Below, one piece after another: positions 57,013 to 64,000 of a DNA stretch of 64,000 nt. The notes under the pieces were generated by a model. That model was not told the DNA's origin and made no database searches. It saw only the letters and a list, made by a program, of their open reading frames with translations. Every line of letters starts with the position of its first letter. The stretch's first letter is position 1. The position numbers were made by a program, and so were the translations under genes. This DNA is from Methylobacillus caricis. Its GTDB lineage: Bacteria; Pseudomonadota; Gammaproteobacteria; Burkholderiales; Methylophilaceae. The stretch covers positions 620,001 through 684,000 of the forward strand of contig NZ_JAJAVD010000004.1 of NCBI RefSeq assembly GCF_020532705.1, read 5' to 3'.

Positions 57013-59472
57013 TTAGAACTGGTATTTCAAGGTCAGCATGGCGTTGCGCGGCGTGCCATAGAAGCCCATCCCTGCTGCGGTATTGGTGTAATAAAATTTA
57101 TCGAACAGGTTGTTCACATTCAGCGCCGCAGAGAAATGCTCATCGAACTGGTAACGCGCCATGAGATTGGCTACCACGTAGCTTCCCTGGTTGAAGCGTT
57201 CCTTGTTGGGACCGGTATCGTTGGTATAGATACGGCTCTGCCAGTTTGCACCCCCGCCTATGGTGAGTTTGTTCCAGGCACCGGGCAGGGTATAGGTAGT
57301 GAACAGCTTGAACAGGTTTTGCGGCACTACGGTTTGAACTTTGTTGCCATTGGCATCTTCCGATATACGGAAAGTGTAACCGCCACTGACTTGCCAGCCA
57401 GGCGCCAACTCACCGCTAGCCTCCGCTTCAAACCCCTTGGTGACCGTGCCTTGTATGGCACGATAACTGCCAGCAGGAGCCCCAGGAGTCTGATCCGCAA
57501 CAGCCAGGTTATCCTGCTCAACGCGGAACAATGCCAGGCTGGTATTCAGCCTACCGCTATACAAGGCATGCTTGATGCCTGCCTCGTAGCTGTCCCCTTC
57601 CTCGGGATCAAGATAATTCCTGTTGCGGTCCATCCTAGTCTGGGGATTGAATATGGCTGTATAACTTGCATACAGCGTGGCGGTATCCGTGAAGTCATAT
57701 GTCACCGCGACATACGGCGTCAGCACGCCGGTCTCGGAACGGCTCGCCAAGCTAGAAGCACTTGCATAGGGCAACGTTTCAACAGACCGATGCCAGTGTA
57801 TTACCCTGGCGCCCGCCAGGATCGCCAACTGGTCCGTAGGCTTAAACCGGGCCGTCATATAGCCGCCGAATTGGCGCGCACGATAATCACTGCGGCCGGT
57901 TGACGACATGTCAGGCTTGGTGATATCGCCGTCCCATCCGAGGTAATTGTCCACCGGCAAGTAATGCCAGAGATAATAGGTGGGTTGGTTATATTCGGTA
58001 TGCGAGTAGTTCAAGCCAAATACCAGCTCATGCTGGCGTCCTCCGAATGAGAACGGCCCGGTGGCATAGATATCCACGCCATTCTGCACCGGCTTGGCCT
58101 GCCAGCGTCCGCCCCATAGCTCCACTCCGCTGCCAGTGGCCCTATCTAGGCTACCGGAACCACCAGAGCCGATCACGCTGTCGTAACGGTTGCGCGAGTG
58201 GTTGAATTGCACTTTGGCACGCCAGTCATTGTCGAAAAAATGCTCCAGCGAGGTGAAAAAGGCAAATTTCTCGTTCTCACTGTAAGCCCATCGTGCCCCT
58301 GGATTCTTGGAACGTTTCCATTGCGTATGGCTGCCATCACTATAGAACAGAGGAAAACCGGCTTCCGGCGAATCATGCGTTTCATGGTTCTGGTATTCCA
58401 TGCCGGCCGTGAATAGAGTGGATGGCGTCAGGTCGGCCTCCAACACCCCATAAAACAAATCACGCTCCAAGCCATAGCGGTCTATATGGGATCCGCTATC
58501 CTGCTTGACCGCCACAATGCGGCTCCTCACGCTACCATCCGCATTGAGTGGAGTGGAGATATCGAGCATGCCGCGATAGTTGTCCCAGGAACCGAACTGG
58601 CCGGTTACGGTTGCCTGGAATTCCTTTGTCGGCCTCTTGCGAATATAGTTGATGCTCCCGCCTGGAGAGCCGATTCCAAACATCAACCCTGAAGAGCCAC
58701 GCAACACTTCGATACGGTCGTAAAAAGCCATATCGTTGGTCATCAGCTCAAAACTGCTGCCCAGCGGCAAACCATCCACCAGGTAATTGTTGATATTGAA
58801 TCCCCGCGATTGGAATGTATTCCAGTTCGCGCCTACATAGCCGCTCTGTACGACGCTGATGCCTACCGTCTGCTCCAGCACTTCCTGCAATTGGGTCAGG
58901 TTTTGGTCGTCCATGCGTTGGCGAGTGATCACGCTGACAGATTGCGGCGTATGGCGCAGGGACAATGCCAGTTTTGCGGATGCCGTACTTGAGCTAGTGG
59001 TATAGGAACCAGTATTTTCCGAAGTCGGATCCTTGCTGGCGCTTACCTTTACTTCTTCCAGAGTAGAAGCAGGGCCTGCCTGTGAAGTAGCCATGCCGGC
59101 CTTGCGCAGGGTGTAACCGCCATTATCCTGTCTTGACGCTTCAAGACCGGTTCCCAGCAATAGCATGCTGAGCCCGTCTCGCACGGAATAATTGCTATCA
59201 AGGCCGTTGCTCTGCAAACCGGATACTATTTCATTGGTGAAAGAGATCATGATTCCGGCTTCGCGGCCGAATCGGTTCAATACTTCTTTCAATGAACCGG
59301 CAGGAATGTGATAACGCTTGGTATCCTCTTCGGCAGCCTGAACACTGCTGGCGGCCAACATAGGCAATGCCATGAAAGGCATGGTGGCCAAGGCATGCGC
59401 TATAACAAACCCTGCCGCGCGACGCTTGAAATATTGATGTGTGATGCTTCTATGAGCTTGCTGTTGCTGCAT
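57013..59472 (-). CDS. TonB-dependent siderophore receptor with signalling domain (second)
   Basis: The precursor has 819 residues. After a long signal peptide (ending VQA-AE) the STN domain (about 51-103) reads RYHIPAGSLKEVLNRFGREAG and NYSVRDGLSMLL. The plug has RHTPQSVSVITRQRMDDQ and IEVLRGSSGLMFGIGSPGGSINYIRKRP. The barrel ends AMLTLKYQF. It is of the FhuE/FpvA group and clearly paralogous to, but diverged from, the receptor at 37.8 kb. The upstream fecR and fecI on the same strand form its signalling relay. A strong terminator closes the unit. Substrate unknown. Confidence 0.93.
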   Translation of the reverse strand: MQQQQAHRSITHQYFKRRAAGFVIAHALATMPFMALPMLAASSVQAAEEDTKRYHIPAGSLKEVLNRFGREAGIMISFTNEIVSGLQSNGLDSNYSVRDGLSMLLLGTGLEASRQDNGGYTLRKAGMATSQAGPASTLEEVKVSASKDPTSENTGSYTTSSSTASAKLALSLRHTPQSVSVITRQRMDDQNLTQLQEVLEQTVGISVVQSGYVGANWNTFQSRGFNINNYLVDGLPLGSSFELMTNDMAFYDRIEVLRGSSGLMFGIGSPGGSINYIRKRPTKEFQATVTGQFGSWDNYRGMLDISTPLNADGSVRSRIVAVKQDSGSHIDRYGLERDLFYGVLEADLTPSTLFTAGMEYQNHETHDSPEAGFPLFYSDGSHTQWKRSKNPGARWAYSENEKFAFFTSLEHFFDNDWRAKVQFNHSRNRYDSVIGSGGSGSLDRATGSGVELWGGRWQAKPVQNGVDIYATGPFSFGGRQHELVFGLNYSHTEYNQPTYYLWHYLPVDNYLGWDGDITKPDMSSTGRSDYRARQFGGYMTARFKPTDQLAILAGARVIHWHRSVETLPYASASSLASRSETGVLTPYVAVTYDFTDTATLYASYTAIFNPQTRMDRNRNYLDPEEGDSYEAGIKHALYSGRLNTSLALFRVEQDNLAVADQTPGAPAGSYRAIQGTVTKGFEAEASGELAPGWQVSGGYTFRISEDANGNKVQTVVPQNLFKLFTTYTLPGAWNKLTIGGGANWQSRIYTNDTGPNKERFNQGSYVVANLMARYQFDEHFSAALNVNNLFDKFYYTNTAAGMGFYGTPRNAMLTLKYQF

Positions 59473-59516
59473 TGATTTCCCTTATTGGCCATTGAAAACA
59501 GGTTCCCCTATTTCCT

Positions 59517-59543
59517 ATGCCACACAAAAATCAAAAACAGCTC
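59517..59543 (-). promoter_or_regulatory. Weak candidate sigma promoter of the second receptor
   Basis: On the minus strand GAGCT, 17 bases, GGCAT, with a TTTTTGATT spacer start like that of the 37.6 kb element. The boxes differ from TGTCC/GTCAT, which would fit a different FecI-type sigma. It is a single weak match. Confidence 0.25.
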
Positions 59544-59590
59544 AGTGAATATGAATTAATCTCGTTTAAATGATGCCATGCTCAGGTATG

Positions 59591-60571
59591 CTAGCTTGCA
59601 GGAAACAGCCTCACCCAGAACTTGGTCAGTGACTTCACCTTGAGTTGCAATGTATTGCACAACATATCAATTACCTTGTCTGTGTCATCCAATGGATAAG
59701 TACCTGATACTTTGAGGGCAGCAATGCTTTGATCGCAGCTCAGGCTCCCTTGCCGGTGGCGATTGAGTTCAGCAAGAAACTCTTCAAGACGCATGTCATC
59801 CGCTACGATCATATGCTCGACCCAGGCAGTATCGTTATCGTTCACAATCTCAATTGGTGTCACCATGTGCTTGGTAAATGCCAGCTGCTCGCCCTTGTCC
59901 ATACGTACACGTATGCCCATCTCGGAAGGCACGACTTCAACTGCGCCTCCCCATACGCCGACCCTGATCGGACCATCTTTCTCATTGGTCAATTGACGCA
60001 CCATGAAGCGGGTACCAAGCGCGCGTATGCTTCCCTGATCCGTGGCCACCAGGAATGGGCGCGGGGGGGCCTGCCTGTCCGGTGCTGTCGTCACCAGGAT
60101 TTCGCCATGCACCAGCATGACGATGCGTTGATGCTGTGTATAAGCGATATTGATAGCACTTGAAGAATTGAGCTCTACCTCCGTGCCGTCATCCAGCGCC
60201 ACCCGGCAGCGCTCACCCACGCCAGTGCTATGGTCGGCATTGAGTTGCCACCAGGGCAGTTTTTCCTGGGCCACAAAGGCTGAGCTGCCGGCAAACAGGA
60301 GTGTTGCCAGCATCTTGATCGCCCGGCGGCGCTTGATCGAACCTCTTGGGGCGAGTGTTGCATGCGCAAGCGGCGAAGAAAGCCCGCTCAGCTTTTCTCC
60401 CAGACGTTCTATATGCTGCCATGCACGTTCATTGTCCGGATGCGCCTCTCGCCACCTCTGCCATTGGTTACGAATCTCCTGAGTGACATGGTCTGATTGC
60501 AGCTCAACCAGCCATTCTGCCGCCTGGCGGCTGGTTTCCGCAGGTATTGATTGCGGCTCCATGGACACCAT
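59591..60571 (-). CDS. fecR: FecR-family regulator (second)
   Basis: The protein has 326 residues. The FecR_N region (AAEWLVELQSDHVTQEIRNQWQRW, NERAWQHIERL) is followed by a twin-arginine-like cluster KRRRAIKMLATLL leading into one membrane helix (about 85-103). The FecR domain has GERCRVALDDGTEVELNSSSAI and RPFLVATDQGSIRALGTRF. A C-terminal STN-like domain reads DQSIAALKVSGTYPLDD. The start overlaps the fecI stop (TAATG). It works with the receptor at 57013. Confidence 0.92.
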   Translation of the reverse strand: MVSMEPQSIPAETSRQAAEWLVELQSDHVTQEIRNQWQRWREAHPDNERAWQHIERLGEKLSGLSSPLAHATLAPRGSIKRRRAIKMLATLLFAGSSAFVAQEKLPWWQLNADHSTGVGERCRVALDDGTEVELNSSSAINIAYTQHQRIVMLVHGEILVTTAPDRQAPPRPFLVATDQGSIRALGTRFMVRQLTNEKDGPIRVGVWGGAVEVVPSEMGIRVRMDKGEQLAFTKHMVTPIEIVNDNDTAWVEHMIVADDMRLEEFLAELNRHRQGSLSCDQSIAALKVSGTYPLDDTDKVIDMLCNTLQLKVKSLTKFWVRLFPAS

Positions 60572-61107
60572 TAACTACCCTCCCCAAAACAACATTGCTG
60601 CACAGCGCGCACGATATAGCGTTTAACCGTGGAAACTGAAACTCCCAGTTGCCGCGCAATCTCTGCCTGGCCAAGGCCATCAAGCTGTGACCACAGAAAT
60701 GCCTTGCGTACATCACCAGGTAAACCATCTAGAAGACCGTCAATCTCGATCAAGGTTTCAAGAACCATCATCCGGACCTCTGGGGAGGGGATATCTTGAT
60801 CCGGCAATATCGACAGGGCATCCAGATATGACTGCTCAATTTTCCGGCGTCGGTAGAAATTGGAAAGCAGGCCACTGGCTACCGTAGTCAGAAAAGCACG
60901 TGGTTCCCGCAAAGTCGCAGTATCTGTGCTAGTTAGAACCCGCATGAAAGTATCATGGGTCAGGTCAGCTGCATCAAAACTATTGCCTAATTTCTTGCGT
61001 AGCCAATGATTGAGCCAGCTGTGATGGTCAGAATAGAGCGTTTTGAAAGCGTTTGCAGGTGATGATGGAAGCGACACAGCAGGGAAAATTGCCGGAGAAA
61101 CCAGCAT
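60571..61107 (-). CDS. fecI: FecI-type ECF sigma factor (second)
   Basis: The protein has 178 residues. Region 2 includes LYSDHHSWLNHWLRKKLG, DLTHDTFMRVL and LREPRAFLTTVASGLLSNFYRR. Region 4 includes LDGLPGDVRKAFLWSQLDGLGQAEIARQLGVSVSTVKRYI. ATG 61107 begins only about 15 bases after the predicted transcription start, so the mRNA may be nearly leaderless. An in-frame GTG ten codons in is an alternative. The Fur box over its promoter implies iron control. Confidence 0.92.
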   Translation of the reverse strand: MLVSPAIFPAVSLPSSPANAFKTLYSDHHSWLNHWLRKKLGNSFDAADLTHDTFMRVLTSTDTATLREPRAFLTTVASGLLSNFYRRRKIEQSYLDALSILPDQDIPSPEVRMMVLETLIEIDGLLDGLPGDVRKAFLWSQLDGLGQAEIARQLGVSVSTVKRYIVRAVQQCCFGEGS

Positions 61108-61112
61108 CCATT

Positions 61113-61156
61113 AATGAGAATAAATCTCATTATACTGGAATCTGAGGTTCCGGCAA
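61113..61156 (-). promoter_or_regulatory. Sigma-70 promoter with overlapping Fur box for the second fecI
   Basis: On the minus strand -35 TTGCCG (61151-61156), 16 bases, -10 TATAAT (61129-61134). The Fur-like 19-mer AATGAGAATAAATCTCATT (61113-61131) covers the -10 edge and start site, so iron-loaded Fur would block polymerase. Confidence 0.7.
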
Positions 61157-61179
61157 CTCCGCTCATCCGATGACTGAGA

Positions 61180-64000
61180 TTACAAACTATTACTCATGAG
61201 GTCCTCGCCATCAGCGATGACCAGTTTCAAATGGCTTAACCTCATTGGCTTGCCAAAATAATAGCCCTGCGCAATGCTGCAGCCCTGTATCTTGAGCAGA
61301 TTCGCCTGTTGTTTGCTCTCAACCCCTTCGGCTACCAACTCAAGACGCAATGCATGTGCAATCCTTATGATGGCGGTGATCAGCTCGAGTTTATCCTGCT
61401 TGATCGCAATATCCCGTACAAAAGAACGGTCAATCTTGACCTGGCTAATCGGGAATTGGCCAAGATAGCTCATTGCAGAATAACCCGTGCAGAAATCATC
61501 AATGGAAATTGTAATGCCCATGTTCTTGAATGCACTGAGGGTTTCTATGATGTGGCTGCTATCTTCAAGCAACAGGCTTTCGGTAATTTCCAGCTTGAGC
61601 CACTCGGGCTTGCAGCCAGTCTTAAGCAGGATACTCTGCACCGAGGAGAGGAGGTCGTTGTAAAGAAACTGTCGCGAGGACAGGTTGACCGCCATACTCA
61701 ATGGAGCAGCAGTACGTTCCCGGTTCAGGCAAACCACGGCTTCGCAGGCCTGGCGCAACACCCATTCACCAATGTCGACAATCAGCCCGCTCTCTTCGGC
61801 GACCTTGATGAAACGATCGGGCATGATCACGCCAAGTTGCGGGTTGCGCCAGCGCAACAGGGCTTCAGCTCCGATAATCTGCCCGCTGATCAGGTCCACC
61901 TGGGGCTGATAAAACAGCTCAAACTCGTCATTCTTGAGGGCTTGGCGCAAAGAAGCGCCCAGCAGTATGTATTCAGAAGCCTTGGACCCCAGCTCCTGCG
62001 AATAAAACTGGTAGTTATTGCGTCCGTAGTTCTTGGCATGGTACATCGCCACATCTGCACTCTTGAACAGCTTGGCGCTGTCCTTGCCGTCATTTGGGTA
62101 AATGGCAATACCGATACTGGTGGAAATGAACAGCTCTTTATCCTGAATGATAAATGGCTTGGCGATCTCTTCATTGATCTTTTTCGCAATCGTGGCCAAG
62201 TCATCCGCATTGCGTAACTCAGGGAGCAATATGGCAAATTCATCGCCACTGAGCCGGGCCGTAGTGTCATACGCACGCACTGATGCCTGCAGGCGCTTTG
62301 CCACCGCCACCAACAATGCATCGCCAGCTTGGTGCCCCAGGCTATCATTCACTTCCTTGAACCGGTCCAGGTCAAGCATCATCAAGCCGAACTGGTTGCC
62401 GTGCCAGCTTGCATCAGCCAGCACCTGGTTAACCCGGTCGGAGAACAAGGTCCGGTTCGGCATACTGGTTAATGCATCGTAATAAGCCAAGTAGTGAATC
62501 CGCTCGCGATACTCCATAAGTTCGGTAATATCGCGTTCCACCGCCAGCACGCCACTGACCTGGCGATTGTCGTCAAACTCGGGAACAATGCGCACATGGA
62601 TAAACCAGGCGGAGCCATCTTCGTTTTCACCCCTTAGCTCAAGAAAGTCTGGTGTTGCACTGGCAATGACTGCCTTGATCTTTTCTTCATATTTCAGGTA
62701 GATATCGCCGCCAGGAAACTCGGCAGGGGAGGTGCCTATAATTGTCTCAGTGGCCACTCCCAGGCGCTTTAGCCAAGGGGTATTGACATAGCGCCTGCGA
62801 GCCTGCAAATCATAACGGGTAATGGTATCCGGCGTGTTATCAATCAAGGATTGCAACTCGCGTTCGCGCTGGATCAGTTTATCTTCATTCAGCTTGGCCT
62901 CAGTCACATCACGTGCAAAACCGACAGTGCCAATCATCTGGTCACCCACGACCACTGGCGATTTATACGTCTCTATCCAACCGCGTTCACCAGAGGGAGT
63001 TTCAAACATATCGACCACAAAACAAGGCAGGCCGCTTTCAAGTACCCGCTTATCACTCGCGATATACGCGGCTGCCAGATCCGGCGGGAAAAAGTCGAAA
63101 TCCGTCTTGCCGGCCAGGACATCTTTGGACTCGACCCCGGCCATTCTGGCGTAGGCACTATTAGCCGACAGCAAGCGGCTCTCAAGATCCTTGAACCAGA
63201 CAACAAACGGGAAATTCTCAATCAGCGCGTTCTGGTATTGATCACGTTGCTTGAGTTTCTGCTCTGCACGCCGGATGTCTGAAATATCACGGGTAATGGT
63301 CAATATTCCAGTAATGTCTCCATCAATATTGCGGTCAGGCACTGCATGTAAGGACTGGCAGACATACTTGCCATCCTCTTCCCATTCCAGCTCGATATGC
63401 TGGGCGATGCCAGAAAGCATGACTTGCCGCAGCCTTTGCTCGTAAAGCGAAGGCTGCATTGTGGGCCTGCCCCAAAGCTCGGTCGGAGTTTTACCGAGCG
63501 CCAATGCGGCAGGAATACCAAATACCTTTTCATATCCGTCACTTAAGAAAATTCGACGGCAATCCTGATCATAACGAATAAAGATATCGGGAGAGTTTTT
63601 GACAAGCTGGCGGTATTGCAGCTCTTGTTCGCGCAGTTTGCTACGGAGGGCAATACGTGGCGTAATATTACGGACCAAGGAAACACAATATGGTGTGCCT
63701 GCATCATCTAGATAGTTGCTTTTGATCTCTACCGGGATAATTTGGCCATTTTTTGCCTGGTGCCGACTTTCATGCGTCACAACCCCATGTTCCTTCAGCT
63801 CTTGCCAAAGAGCGGGCCAACGCTCAACCGAAACATCCGGGTCGATGTCCAGTATAGTCATTTGCAACAACTCGGCTTCAGTGTATCCAAGGTGCTTACA
63901 GCTTTCGGCGTTTACAAACCGGATCCTGGCCTTTTCATCACACAAGAATATTGCTTCGCTTATTCTACTGATAGCAAAGCTTAATACCTTCAGCTGATCT
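61180..64000 (-). CDS. Multi-PAS GGDEF-EAL cyclic-di-GMP protein (N-terminus off the window)
   Basis: About 940 codons are visible; the frame is open at the right edge, where SFAISRISEAIFLCDE reads as the start of a PAS domain. Four PAS domains in series (first one cut) precede a diguanylate cyclase domain (DALTSMPNRTLF, DLDRFKEVNDSLGHQAGD, active-site variant RLSGDEF). A phosphodiesterase domain follows with GAEALLRWRNP, NLSSRQF, DDFCTGYSAMSYL, KIDRSFVRDI and AEGVES. Most EAL catalytic residues are present, so hydrolysis of cyclic-di-GMP is likely; cyclase activity with SGDEF is plausible. PAS inputs are undefined. It shares the strand of the neighbouring fecI but has no visible link to it. 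Confidence 0.9.
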   Translation of the reverse strand, partial: DQLKVLSFAISRISEAIFLCDEKARIRFVNAESCKHLGYTEAELLQMTILDIDPDVSVERWPALWQELKEHGVVTHESRHQAKNGQIIPVEIKSNYLDDAGTPYCVSLVRNITPRIALRSKLREQELQYRQLVKNSPDIFIRYDQDCRRIFLSDGYEKVFGIPAALALGKTPTELWGRPTMQPSLYEQRLRQVMLSGIAQHIELEWEEDGKYVCQSLHAVPDRNIDGDITGILTITRDISDIRRAEQKLKQRDQYQNALIENFPFVVWFKDLESRLLSANSAYARMAGVESKDVLAGKTDFDFFPPDLAAAYIASDKRVLESGLPCFVVDMFETPSGERGWIETYKSPVVVGDQMIGTVGFARDVTEAKLNEDKLIQRERELQSLIDNTPDTITRYDLQARRRYVNTPWLKRLGVATETIIGTSPAEFPGGDIYLKYEEKIKAVIASATPDFLELRGENEDGSAWFIHVRIVPEFDDNRQVSGVLAVERDITELMEYRERIHYLAYYDALTSMPNRTLFSDRVNQVLADASWHGNQFGLMMLDLDRFKEVNDSLGHQAGDALLVAVAKRLQASVRAYDTTARLSGDEFAILLPELRNADDLATIAKKINEEIAKPFIIQDKELFISTSIGIAIYPNDGKDSAKLFKSADVAMYHAKNYGRNNYQFYSQELGSKASEYILLGASLRQALKNDEFELFYQPQVDLISGQIIGAEALLRWRNPQLGVIMPDRFIKVAEESGLIVDIGEWVLRQACEAVVCLNRERTAAPLSMAVNLSSRQFLYNDLLSSVQSILLKTGCKPEWLKLEITESLLLEDSSHIIETLSAFKNMGITISIDDFCTGYSAMSYLGQFPISQVKIDRSFVRDIAIKQDKLELITAIIRIAHALRLELVAEGVESKQQANLLKIQGCSIAQGYYFGKPMRLSHLKLVIADGEDLMSNSL

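Overview
The window reads as ordinary chromosome of a betaproteobacterium of moderate GC content. The proteins look most like those of obligate methylotrophs (Methylophilaceae, Methylobacillus-like). That placement is an inference from protein character and gene order (thiD-thiE-hemL, argS-SPOR-dsbA, gltBD-hemE); no methylotrophy gene lies in the window. No phage, insertion sequence, CRISPR array or rRNA was seen.

Layout. 1-3.6 kb: a truncated OprC-type copper receptor, tRNA-Gly(CCC) and an MFS transporter. 3.9-9.7 kb: a complete Rpf quorum-sensing set (rpfG and rpfC forward, rpfF convergent) with a FadL-type outer-membrane channel divergent from rpfF. 9.7-14.2 kb, minus strand: a P2-type cation ATPase, a double universal stress protein, an M15 peptidase and a DUF2171 protein. 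14.4-34.3 kb: housekeeping genes (thiDE, hemL, gltBD, hemE, priA, argS, SPOR protein, dsbA, SDR, an MCP) and small envelope proteins.

34.4-48.9 kb is a block of minus-strand genes for ferric-siderophore use. It holds a PepSY/DUF3649/DUF3325-fusion/small periplasmic protein operon, a FecI-FecR-TonB receptor set, a receptor remnant, a Sel1 protein, and a DUF4198-MacA-MacB-OMF efflux operon. Three of its transcription units carry the same upstream element, TGTCC-N17-GTCAT, which I read as the promoter of the local FecI-type sigma factor. The block looks like one regulon for import, periplasmic reduction and re-export of a siderophore. No siderophore biosynthesis genes are present.

49-56.4 kb holds an unusual 1853-residue glutamate-synthase-like protein followed by a CysJ-like diflavin reductase, separate from the normal gltBD at 17.4-23.5 kb. 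57-61.1 kb is a second FecI-FecR-receptor set with a Fur box over a strong -10. The right edge cuts a multi-PAS GGDEF-EAL protein. Together with RpfG it shows that cyclic-di-GMP turnover is represented twice.
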